NCBI RefSeq assembly: GCF_030272615.1
Contig: NC_081415.1
Span: 260,402,425 to 260,466,424 of the forward strand
Direction: 5' to 3'
Length of the DNA: 64,000 nucleotides
From: Cryptomeria japonica
Taxonomy: Eukaryota > Streptophyta > Pinopsida > Cupressales > Cupressaceae
The position numbers were made by a program, and so were the translations under genes. The notes beneath the pieces are model-generated. The model was given only the letters and a program-made list of their open reading frames with translations, ran no database searches and was not told where the DNA came from. Shown here in pieces: positions 10,598-21,587 of this stretch. How positions within the stretch are numbered: position 1 is the first letter of the stretch; every line of letters starts with the position of its first letter.

Positions 10598-13500
10598 TGT
10601 AGTACCCCTACCCTAGTCTATTTCTAACCTTGGTTTAATCTTGATTAGTTTATCGTAATATTATGTTATAGTCAGATGTTTGAATTAACGCATAGCTATT
10701 GATGTGGTTTTCTCACTAGTTATATGCAAGTTGTTAGTGTACCTATTTCGTGGTATTAACATCGAGCTAACGTTTTCAGTAAATTTTATATATGTATGCA
10801 TGTATGACTCTTGGTTGCAGGATTTTTCAAGTACAATGCCGCATGAGTGCGAGGTTCGTCTTCACCTGGATGTGCAGGTTTGAGTGTACCCTTTTTAATC
10901 CTTAGAGTTGGATTAGGTGGCCGTAAGACCCTAGTCGGCCTTCGTCGTGCTCAAGTGAGCATCGCCAGTCGTCGTTGGTAATCCCTTCTTGTTTGGGTTT
11001 GCAAGTCGTCTGTTTGGTTGGCCTTCTCGATTTGCGTGCCTGGTGTGTTTGGTTAGTTGATTAATTAGTCCTTAGTAATTATGTTGAGTATTTATGCGTT
11101 TGTGCAGTGAAGATTAATGGATTAAATTAATCGGGTATTCGTTATGCGATTTTCGTTGTTAATGAATTGCCTATTTTAAATTTGGAGTAAGTTTGATTAA
11201 ATGACTGATTTTGAATTTTAAATGCATTTTATATATGCTGTTGAAAAAAGAAAGTTTTATATTTTATCGCAATAGAGTCAATTGCATTCTGTTGGCTTTT
11301 AGAATTTGAAAGGTTAAATTGAATTGATTGAGAAAGAAATCGAATTTTGAATTGATAAAGCAAGTTATTTGTTGATAGTTGGAAAAAGAATTAATTTTTG
11401 AGTATTATTTGTAAATAAAGAATTTTTATTCCAAAAATGGAATTTTTGGGTCAACTCTTCCATATAACCCAAATTTGGGGAAAATATTGGAGGATGGACA
11501 AATTTGGAAAATTTTTGGTTGGAGAGGATTTTTGGACAAAAATTGGGGGTTTTGGAGAGGATGATTGTTAGTCTGGATCTGGCAGGATTGGGCTCTCCCT
11601 CAGCCATACCAGGATTGCGAAGGAAGGTAGGAATTCTGAATTGTCTTCTTGTTGCCAAAAGAATTTATTGTTTTGATTGAAAGAAATGAATTTGTGATTG
11701 AAAATCAATTTGTTTGGCTGGAGATTTTAAATGGAAATGTGTATTTTTCTTCATGGCTGTTTGGGTGTTTGAAACCCTTTGTTATTGGAAAGGATGGGAA
11801 ATCCATCAAGAAAATTTTGATATCCAACCCAGTTCGTTTAAACCGAACTCATAGTGTATTTGAAATTTATATTCGTGATGAAATTTGGGGATGGCGTTTT
11901 AGCCAAGTTCGAACTGTGTTTTTAAAGGGGAAAAGAAAACATTTAATTTCATGCTGGGCGTTGTGTTGTTACCGCACTGTGTGTTCAATTAAATTTAAAA
12001 CGTATTTGTTTTCGGACTGTGTGTTCATTGTCCACCGAGCTGGGCGGAGGTTTTGTGTTAGACGAGCGGTGAGTTGGGGTTCCCCTTGCTCCTCCCCCTG
12101 CATGCCCCCCTCGCTCCTCCCCCTGTGCCTCTATCTTCTCACAGACTGTGGCTGCGGCTGCGGCCCACGGCGGTGGCCGCAGGGCGCCGCGGCACCTGCG
12201 GGCGCCGCCGCGAGCACAGCCGCGAGCGCCGCCGCCCTTTCCCTCGGCTAGGGTTAGGGCAAAAGCGCCTCGCCTTGTCTTTTTTTTTAATGCTTTTTTT
12301 TAATGCGTGTTCAAAATGCGTTATTTTAAAATGCGTTTTATTTTCTTGTTAAAAAGAAAACCTAGTTTTAATATGGTTTTTTTTATATGTATTTTTTTTA
12401 CCATTTAAAAAAAAAAGGGGGGGCTTATAATATGTTGAATATTATTGTAATGTTAGTGATTAGTTAGTTCTTAATTTTGGTTAAGGAGGCATTAAACTTG
12501 ACAAATGTTAGTTGGTAGTGATTAACTTTATAATGGAGTTATAGGCTACTTGTTTTCAACTTTATTTTGTGATTTACGCCTTCTTTCTAATTAAGTTCTT
12601 CAAACGTGAATTTTTCGCAATTGAATATTGTTGTTTATATCCCTATTGATCTTAGATTAATGAATCTAGATCTTACCTGCTAGCTGATTAGGGAAGTTGG
12701 CTAATTGAGGTAGTATTGTTTAAAAAATGAAATAGAATATTATGTTATTGGAAATGATTATCTCCATTTAGATTCTCCTTCTGCATTTTTATTTCCGTAA
12801 CCCGTATAATGTATCTGGAAATTGAAAAGTAAGAAACTGTAGAGGTCGGTTTTAGACCGGTATGTTAATGATGTTTTGTTGGAGATTAAATATCTTAGTT
12901 TAATTGGTTAATGGTTGTCTGAATTTGATTAATATGAAATTGGTTTAAAAACTCATTATGGCTTAATTTTCCTGTTCGATGCTTGAACCTTAGGAGTTAG
13001 AAAACCAAGAACAACTTAACCCTTGATGAGATAGATAACTGTAATCTGATTTGGATCTTGTAGAAAACTTGATCGATTTTAATGTTTAAATCAGTTTGAG
13101 AAGATATTGTCCTTTCTGATTATCGCCTTGCGAGTTTAATTTCTGTATTCGCCTTTAATTATGAAATGGCATGTCTTGCTTTGTCTGGTAGGACCCTGTC
13201 GTATGAAATGATTTGGTGTGCCTGTTTTAGTCCTCGATTTCCGAGTTGACTGTTGTATTGTGATGTTGTCATAGTTGGTCATATCCTCCTTGTGTGTGAG
13301 TCGAATGATGATTGTGGTTGACCGTTGTTGGTCGGGTCTCTAGTTAGAGTACCGTCAGTAAGTGATTATCCTTGAGTCGTGTTTGACCAGATGATTGCTT
13401 CTCTCTTCTTGAACTCCATTCGTCAGACCATGTGCTTTCCTTGGTTTTGAGTTCGTCTGAGTTTGTTCTAGTGTCGTATGGGAAAGTGGCTTTCGATTGG

Positions 13501-14889
13501 GGGCCGCGCCCAAAGTGGCTGCTGGATAACCCGTCGGAAGTGAGTCTAATAAGTGATAACCTAAGTAGATTAGAAAATAATCTCTAAATAAGATAATGTG
13601 CCTCACACATGGGACGGGTGCTAGCATAGACTCGACATGCTGTGAGAAGGTTTGAAATGGCAAACCATCTTCCTTGTCTTCACGAGAGGATGTGTGGGTC
13701 CACATGAGGCTTGGATGGGCCGGAAGTTCGGATTAGGTTGCCAGGGTTACCAGTGTATGGGGCCGGGACCTATGAAGACTTGCCATGGTATCCATACCAG
13801 GTTGTGTGATGACACTTGTCCCTACGTTCACTAGTGTGTTGTCGTTTTGTCCTATTTTGAGTACCTTTGTGAGTCGTCCTTGTCTCTGCCCTTGTGAGTG
13901 TCGGTTTCATGTTAGACCTTGGGTGGTGATGGCTCAGTTTTATGGATGCTCTCTTGGACCTCTTGTATTAGCTTGGATTATGTTCGGCTGGATCCTGTTC
14001 TTTTTAAGGATCGTTTATGTATTATTGACCGATGTGGTCGTTTGTATATTGCTTATGTATCGCCTTGATGGCTGGATAGTACTTGGTGTAACCTCTTGTA
14101 CTCTTAACCTTATTATTTATCATAGGGGTCTTGCAGTTGCGCAGACCTGGAGATGTAGCCCTTTAGGGGTGAACTCCAAGATCATTATGGTGTTATGTGG
14201 TGTATTCTCTTATGTTTCCTTTATTCAGCTTTATCAGGTATGTTTAGCTTATGTTAAAATGGTTAAGTGGATGAATGGGAATTAACTATAAATGCTTATA
14301 TTCAGTTCTTTCTTGAATGCCATGTTGATCGAATGCCTAAGTAGTTTAGATGAGTTTTATCGTAGATGCATGTGTGTATCGACTTTTAAAATGTAATAAG
14401 TTGGAATATGGAATAAGGTATCTTAGAGTAATGAATTATACTCAGTTGTTGCTAAGGAAATTTAATATGCTTGGAAAGATCTCTTATGTTATGATGAAAT
14501 CCTAGTGAATTAGAATGTTAGATGTATGGTTTGTAATTTTAAAAGAAAAGCTTGAATGAAGATTATGAATGGATCTCAATGATGAATCTTCGCTTGTGGT
14601 TTACATTTCCCTCTTTTGAAAAGAATTATCCTAATTGTGAATTATCTCGTTATTAAGATATTCAGCTTTTGGATTAATTGTGTGAGTAAAGTGTATTGTG
14701 ATAAATTAAGTAATCTCGTTGGGAAACTCTTTAGGAGTTAGTTGAAGTCTTCTGCTATGTAATCTGAATCTTGTTATCTTGTTGCATCTTATGTGTTGTA
14801 ACTTTAAAATAAAATAAAATAAAAAAAATTTGCACTCTATTCTTGTAATTTTGGCTTATCCCTTCGGGGTTTCCTGGCGGGGCATTACA
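10598..14889 (+). mobile_element. Solo LTR (4.3 kb) of the element V family
   Basis: Begins TGTAGTACCCC and ends GGGGCATTACA, the same termini as the LTRs at 49118-54520 and 58379-62575. Internal landmarks are shared, such as GAGTGGCTTTCGAxTGGGGGCC near 13485, 53175 and 61235. TTTGG flanks both sides (10593-10597 and 14890-14894). The family's internal region also starts TTTGG, so the TSD could in part be coincidence, but no PBS follows. ORFs inside (such as 11649-12251) are not genes. A GC-rich patch lies at 12060-12250. Confidence 0.8.
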
Positions 14890-14894
14890 TTTGG

Positions 14895-15679
14895 TTAGAT
14901 CATGATGATCCGGTATGTTTTGGCTTATGGAATTGGCTTATTCATGCTACTCAGATTCATGTTCAGTCAATCAGTTTTGTTTTGGGGATCGGATGCTATC
15001 CTACTTGCTGACAAGCTTGGTTTGTTGTTCCAGTGAGGGTTTCATCGACAAAGCTTTGATGAAGATCTTTGATGTTATGCATAAGTGGTGTTGGTGTAGT
15101 TTCTGGTAGAGATTAAGGATGTTGATGGTTATCATGTTCGAGACTTGGTTGATTGGGATCATTGTTTTAGCACGTGGGCCTAAATTGGGTCCCAGTTTAT
15201 CTAGGTTATGGATTGGTTTATGTAACGTGTTGGTTGATGTTCCTAATGCGTTACCAACAGGATTTAAGGATTGGTTTATGTTGTTTTCGGCTGAAGCTGA
15301 TTTGGTTGATCATTAGATTATGGGTTTATGTTATGAATTTATTGTATTGTCTTTTAGGTGGCCGACCTAATTGTTTAGGTCCCGCGTTGGTAAAAATATA
15401 ATGTAATATTTCATTGTAGATCATGTGTGAGGATGATAAGGATGTATGAAAGTGAATAATGTTGTAATCATTCACACAGAAGATCTGGTTGATCATTGGT
15501 GATCGAATTGGATTTGTGGAAGAGGTTTTAGGCCTTTGGTATTGAGCTTAATTAGAATTGTACTTAGGCATAGGAGATGCTATAGTTGTAGTTCAATCTT
15601 CATTTAGGAATTTTGTCCGATGTTTTATGGAGTCAGTGAGAGTCCTTTTGTGATAAGCAGTGTGCTCTAGGTTGTTGGC
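14895..15679 (+). mobile_element. Left part of an older Copia-like LTR (LTR IV)
   Basis: The sequence at 15655-15684 (GCAGTGTGCTCTAGG...GGCCTTCC) continues after the element III insertion as CTGCATGTGCAAGCCCC. Together they match, in reverse complement, the TGCAGGAAGGCACACTGC block of the element I LTRs. A segment with GGTGGCCGACC near 15358 recalls the U3 of the same group. The start is not fixed; TGTTGATGG near 15120 is one option. ORFs here are short and unrecognised. Confidence 0.5.
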
Positions 15680-15684
15680 CTTCC

Positions 15685-16936
15685 TGTTGGCATTTTTGTA
15701 TGACCGGTGAATGAAATAGTTGTCATTGTTGGCAACATCATCTTCTAAGCCTTCACAGTCCATCGATAAAGGAGTAAAGGACAACCGGTAAGGAACAAGA
15801 GTTCTTATTCCCATCGACAATGAATAAACCAGTATATAGAGGTTAACCGACTAAGAAGAGTATAGATCGGTGAAGAAGAGTGTAGACTGACTAAGCAGTG
15901 AGTAGACCGCCACACAAGAGGTCAACCAACTAAGAAGTGAATAGATCGATACATAGGAGGATAATCAGCTAAGTAGATAATAGACCATTAACAAGAGGTA
16001 ACTGGTTAGTTAGAATTTGATCGACACATCGACATAATAGGATTTTCAAACCACAGACTTGTAAACATCCAATTAACATCCAATTGAATCGGCAATCTTC
16101 CCTTTTTAACTGGCAAACTAATCGGTATGAATGACAGTCTTGACCAATATTCCTGGAATGATTTTTGGAGAGTAATTTGAGGAGCAATAACAAAAAATTG
16201 AATTTGATTTTTGGAGGGAAAGTTGGTGCCAGAACTATAGGCTAATATATCCACATCATTCATTTGAATTGTTGTTGTGGAGAATGTGAAAGTGATCTGT
16301 GAAAGTGAAAACAGGGGGAGCAGAATAGAGTTTAGGTGAAAGAGGTATGAAACGGTGAAGCTGACACTGATCAATAGAAAAGAGTATGTAGAGCAGATCT
16401 ATGAGACAAAGGTAGTGTGATTAGATAGATCAGTCATATTTGTTGATTTCTAACAATTTTAGCATTGTAAATCCCTTAACAGGGTGAATCTTAACCGATT
16501 CTTTATGTAAAATCTCTTAACAGAGTCACTTCAAATATGAAGTTTTAAAATCCTTTAGCAAGGTGAACTTTAACAGGTCCTAAGGTATTCTTAACCAGAT
16601 ACCAATCACTTCTAACAGGGTGATGTTCTCAGAAAGAACTGTTTGTAAGCTCTTAACATGACACTCTTTTTCATTGCAGTAAGAGAGATTGTGGGTTATC
16701 CCCACCGTGGTTTTCTCCCTCTAATTGAGGGTTTCCATGTATAACTGCCTGTATTATGTGATACTTACGTGTGCATGCAAATATCTTTTCTTTAATGTTA
16801 TTTACTTTCATGGTTTACACAATGTTTAAGACAATATGAAGGATAGTTGCAGACCGGTTAGTTTGAATGGTTGAATTATGTTTAAATTGCTTTGATTGAT
16901 TCACCCCCCCTCTCAGTCACCTGTTAAATACTAACA
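15685..16936 (+). repeat. 5' LTR of element III
   Basis: 1,252 bp, TGTTGGCATTTTTG to AATACTAACA. It contains the GTGGGTTATCCCCACCGTGG block typical of this LTR group. Confidence 0.85.
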
Positions 16937-16955
16937 ATTGGTATCATAGCTCGGG
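16937..16955 (+). other. PBS of element III
   Basis: ATTGGTATCATAGCTCGGG directly after the LTR is an initiator-Met-tRNA type PBS (TGGTATCAGAGC) with one change in the core. Confidence 0.8.
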
Positions 16956-16994
16956 TCCTCTGAAGAAAATATTGACAACTTGAGGTAAAAGATC

Positions 16995-17136
16995 ATGGAG
17001 GAATACCGATATCAAAAGCATATTGATGAAGCTAATGAAATTATTGCTTAGCTGAAAGAGAGACTGAGAAATTGTCATGCTAAAAGAAAGGAACTATCTC
17101 TACAACTAAATGAGAGTCAGGATATCATAGATCAAA
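16995..17136 (+). pseudogene. ORF1 (Gag-like) N-terminal remnant of element III
   Basis: An ATG at 16995 opens a frame with a TAG at 17049-17051. The segment reading DEANEIIA-stop-LKERL and AKRKEL aligns with SANEFILVLQERL and ARRKEL of element I ORF1. The frame runs straight into the 3' LTR at 17141, so the rest was deleted. Confidence 0.65.
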
Positions 17137-17140
17137 TAGT

Positions 17141-18184
17141 TGTTGGCATTTTTGTATGACCGGTGAATGAAATAGTTGTCATTGTTGGCAACATCATCTT
17201 CTAAGTCTTTAGAGTCCATCGATAAAGGAGTAAAGGACAACTGGTAAAGAACAAGAGTTCTTATTCCTATCGACAGTGAATAAACCAGTATACAAAGGTT
17301 AACCAACTAAGAAGAGTATAGATTGATGAAATAGAGTGTAGACCAGCTAAGCAGTGAGTAGACTGATACAAAGGATAATCGACTAAGTAGATAATAGACC
17401 GGTATACAAGAGGTAACTGGTTAGGGAGAATTTGATTGATACATAGACATAATAAGAGTTTCACCGACAAACTTGGAAACGTCCAGTTAACATCTAGTTG
17501 AACCGACAATCTTCCCTTTTCAATTGGCGAACTTATCGGCATGAACGACTGTCTTGACTAATATTCTTGGAATGATTTTTGGAGAGGAATTTGAGGAGTG
17601 ATAACAAAATTTTGAATCTGATTTTTGGAGGGAAAGTTGGCGCCAAAACTATAGGCTAATATATCCACATCATTCATTTGAATTGTTGTTGTGGAGAATG
17701 TGAAAGTGAAAACAGGAGGAGCAGAATAGAGTGCAGGTGAAAGAAGTATAAAACGGTGAAGTCGACACCGATCAACATAATAGAGTATGCAGAGTGGATC
17801 TATGAGACAGAGGTAGTGTGATCAGATAGATCAATCATCTTTGTTGCCTTCTAACAATTGAAACATTGTAAATCCCTTAACAGGGCAAACCTTAACCGAT
17901 TCTTTATGTAAAATCACTTAAAAGTCAATTGAAATATGAAGTTGTAAAATCCTTTTGCAAGGTGAACTTTAACAGGCTCTAAGGTATTCTTAACCGGATA
18001 CCAGTCACTTCTAATAGGGTGATGTTCTTCGAAAGAACTGATTGTAAGCTCTTAACATGGCACTCTTTTTCACTGCAGTAAGAGAGATTGTGGGTTATCC
18101 CCACCGTGGTTTTCTCCCTATAACCAAGGGTTTCCACGTATAATTGCCTATGTTATGTGATACTTATGTGGTTAAATACTAACA
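17141..18184 (+). repeat. 3' LTR of element III
   Basis: 1,044 bp. It matches the 5' LTR but lacks about 150 bp just before the terminal GTTAAATACTAACA. No polypurine tract precedes it. Confidence 0.85.
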
Positions 18185-18189
18185 CTTCC

Positions 18190-18451
18190 TGCATGTGCAA
18201 GCCCCTTATTGTAATAGTTATTCATCTGAACAGTTGATGGATATTATGGGTCTCTAATCCCATCGTGGTTTTTCCTCTTTGAGATTTTCCATGTATAAAT
18301 CTATGGTGTTCATCTTTGTGATTACATTGTTGCTTATTGTTATATTCTTTTATGTTTACCGGTTTCTGAGTTGTTGTATTAATAAGGTTAAATTTCTCCA
18401 TTCCAGTAGAACACTGATTCACACCCCCTCTCAGTGTTCTTGGTCTCCAAC
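18190..18451 (+). mobile_element. Right part of LTR IV
   Basis: Contains CCCATCGTGGTTTTTCC, TTCCATGTATAA and CACACCCCCTCTCAGTGTTCTTGG and ends CTCCAACA. These are the R/U5 features seen in reverse complement in the LTRs of elements I and II. No PBS follows at 18452, so it reads as a 3' LTR or solo LTR. Confidence 0.6.
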
Positions 18452-19381
18452 AGTGTGAAAATATAAGTAAATTTAAACAACATAATGACATCTAAATGAA
18501 CACTTTAAGAACATGAAAGAAGAATAGAAAAATGATAGACAAAAGAGAAGAACTAGCTATATACTTGTAGAAATCCCTTTAGAGTAAAAACTTACTCTTG
18601 AAAACATTGAACCAATGTATTAATCCACAAAAATATTTCTACAATATACTTGTAGGCCTAAATCCTTAATATGGAGATTTTCATCTTTCTCTTCTAGAGG
18701 AAATCCAATAGCATAACCTTGCGATGAATAATTTTCCTTTAACACTCCTCAAGTATACATCCATATTGATGGATTTGAAAATGTAAATAGGATATTTCTA
18801 AAAGTGGACACCACAAAAATTCACAAGTTTTCAATACATGAACACGTAAAATGCAACATGCAAAGGACATGCACATTCATATCGTCATAGAAAGTTTCCA
18901 TTTTTGACTTTGTCATGAAATATCTTTAAGAATGAAGACCATAAAAAGTAAATAGTAACATAATCTAAAAAATATAAATAATCTTGTTGATAATTATCAA
19001 AGGTTGAGATACCTTATTTCTAAAGTTCTCCCATATGTCAAACACCTTTGAAGAGCCAATGGGAAGACACGATTTTGTTTTCTAGGAGCCAATCAATAAA
19101 ACAAATTCACTATCATCCATGAATCTACTTGAATGTCTAAGATGCTCTCATGCTCCAACAAGATACCTACAATAACATTTGATATGCCCATGACATAAAG
19201 CACAAACTCTTGTCATCCTCCAATATGCTACTTGTGATGCTACCCCTATTGTGACCCTAATAACCTAGTTCCATGTTCTACTTATGCATTTATGTTTGAG
19301 TATGTTCTATTAGAGTGCTCATATTTTAAAGTGTACTTACTGTTCTACAATAGATGTGATGTTGATGGATTGACTGGGTTA

Positions 19382-19414
<33 letters not shown>

Positions 19415-20237
19415 AAAAGATAGAGTGGATGCCATTGAGATTATTTGATTATGTGATGTCTTGGTTAGATGAAATTAGGTTAGTTTGATTCATAACTATG
19501 GATCACCCTGCTTTATTTGTATCATATGTATTATGTTTTCCAGTGTCGAATGGATTCTTGAAATTAGTGTGGTCATCTATATTGTATATCATAGGTGATT
19601 AACAATTTATTGATGAGATGTTACAATGAAGTTCTATATATTTGACTTGGGAGTTCAATTATGGTGATGGTATTACAATGCCAATTTAGCATGTTAGATA
19701 TGTGAGGATGATATTGTTTAGTTGCTTAAGGAGGTGATGTTTAGTGTCTTTTAATGATTGTTTATGATGCATATTCATAAAAAAATGAGGTTGATTTAAT
19801 GGATAATGATGAGATATGTTTATTGTTCGTTAGATGTAATTCATTTGATGAGATCCATAATATTATATTATGTTATGACTATATGATCCATGAATGTGTT
19901 ACTAACACCTGTTATAAGTGTGCAGGTACATGCCAATGAAAAATCGAGGTTGATCTCCTACTCCTTATTGTGTATCCTTAGTATGACAGATCCTTTCTCA
20001 TATGGAGGAGATTGGATCATTTGTTATTGTTGTAAAAATGTTTCTTTTCATATATATGAGTTTGTTTATGCTTGTTATATGGTGTTATTATGTTGTAATA
20101 TTAATTTATTTTGGAGTTTGTAAGGTCTTAAGGGTGGTAGCTTGTGGTAATCTATAATATTTATAATTTGTGTTTTTTATGCATGTATTTGACCTTATTA
20201 AGGTTCTTAAAAAAAATAAATTGAAGTCCCTAGGGGT
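18452..20237. other. Unassigned sequence outside the nested block
   Basis: AT-rich, no supported gene. It includes a TG microsatellite. The last bases form the left target site of element II. Confidence 0.4.
19382..19408. repeat. (TG)n microsatellite
   Basis: About thirteen uninterrupted TG units. Confidence 0.95.
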
Positions 20238-20242
20238 ATAGT

Positions 20243-20375
20243 TGTTGGAATCCAAGAACACTGACAGGGGTGGGTGAATCAGTGTTCTATCAGTAAGATC
20301 AATTTTAACCTTATTAACAAACTATCTTAGTAACCGGTAACTATAAAAGAATATAACAACAAGTAGAAAGGATGC
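20243..20375 (-). repeat. Element II 3' LTR, distal piece
   Basis: TGTTGGAATCCAAGAACACTG (minus-strand LTR end) up to the GATGC target site where element I inserted. The LTR resumes at 39083. Confidence 0.85.
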
Positions 20376-21294
20376 TGTTGGGATCCAAGAACACTGAGAG
20401 AGAGGGGGGGGGGGTGAATCAGTGTTCTGCCGGTAAGATAAGATTTTATGCTTTTATAACATACACACATAAACCAATAAATGAATAAACATATAACTTG
20501 AAGCAAATAAACCACCCACATGAATGAACACCATAACACACAAAATTATACATGGAAAACCTCAAAGAGGAAAAACCACGGTGGGATTTGTGACCCGCAA
20601 TATCAATTCATTGGTCATATGAAAGATATTACATAGAGATGGGGCCTACACATGCAGGAAGGCACACTGCCTAGAGCACACTACTCATCACTAAAGAGTC
20701 TCACTGACTACAACCTTCTGCTGAAGTAAAACAATAATGATGAACTCACAAAATGCATCTCCAATGCAAAAAAGAGTTTCGGTTATAGCTCTGCTCTGTA
20801 TTGGTTTGTAAACCCTGAACACTTCTACCGATATTTCCTTCCCTCCAAGAATGCCTTACAAAGAATCTACAGATCATTGCATGATACAACATTCACATAC
20901 AGAATAATCTATATCCTTCACATTACAATTCTATATCCATAATCCTATTCTGTCAACATACTCTGTTATCACATTATCTTATCCTCATATCATAATGACC
21001 TAACAAACTGACCTATATACCCTTTACAAACAATATGCATTATGTCGACTTACAATACAAAGGATATACAATGTCGGCCTTATATAACAATTACAAAATG
21101 ATTTTTCAAATAAAAATTCCTTGATGTCGACTTCACTGAAGTGTTGGATGCTGGTGTTGGTGCCAGTTGTAATCCTGGATACTCAATGCCAGTGTCTGTC
21201 AGTGAATGCCTCCTAATACTGATATATGACTTCCATCTAATCTTGTTTCCATAAATGACAACAAAATGAATCCAATGAGTGTCAATTGCCAACA
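20376..21294 (-). repeat. Element I 3' LTR
   Basis: In minus orientation it starts TGTTGGCAATTGACACTC and ends TCTTGGATCCCAACA. A G-run (seen as GGGGGGGGG at 20405-20413) lies close to the end. Confidence 0.9.
21013..21019 (-). promoter_or_regulatory. Candidate TATA box in the element I 3' LTR
   Basis: GGGTATATAGGTC on the minus strand, about 275 bp into the LTR. The same motif occurs in the 5' LTR at 38788-38794, where it could drive ORF1 and ORF2. Confidence 0.4.
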
Positions 21295-21310
21295 ATCTCC
21301 CCCTTTTGGC
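21295..21310 (-). other. Element I polypurine tract
   Basis: Minus strand GCCAAAAGGGGGAGAT directly before the LTR TG. The same tract precedes the element II 3' LTR. Confidence 0.85.
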
Positions 21311-21587
21311 ATTGATGGCAACACTCATGTGGAAAATGGATTTCCTGTCAGTCCAACTGAAAAATGACATATGCTCCCCCTGAGCAATACACTCCTTCTG
21401 ATATTCTTCCCATATTTTTTTGTCAGATATTTTCTGATATTTTTCACATATATACACTCCTCCTTTGACATCAGTGCCAAAAACCGGTGAAAGAATTGAA
21501 AGAATTTGGTTTAGAACAAAAGAATGAATAAATTTAGAGAATTCTACCGGAGCTTGACTAATTTCAAAATTTTCAAGTAATCCTTGT
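21311..21587. other. Element I 3' untranslated interior
   Basis: Lies between the ORF2 stop and the PPT. It includes a further CTCCCCCTG and short A-rich runs. No ORF is supported. Confidence 0.5.

Larger units (their letters stand above)
15685..18184 (+). mobile_element. Element III: miniature LTR element, TSD CTTCC
   Basis: Two direct LTRs surround an interior of only 204 bp. CTTCC occurs on both sides (15680-15684 and 18185-18189). The 5' LTR, the PBS and the first codons of a Gag-like ORF1 remain. ORF2, the PPT and everything between are gone. It belongs with elements I and II by PBS, by LTR end (CTAACA, after a CACCCCCCCTCTCAG block) and by ORF1 sequence. Confidence 0.85.

Noticed and set aside
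11649-12251. 200-codon plus-strand ORF
   Set aside because: It lies wholly within a solo LTR, has no recognisable domain, ends in a GC-rich low-complexity block and is not conserved in the other LTRs of the family.
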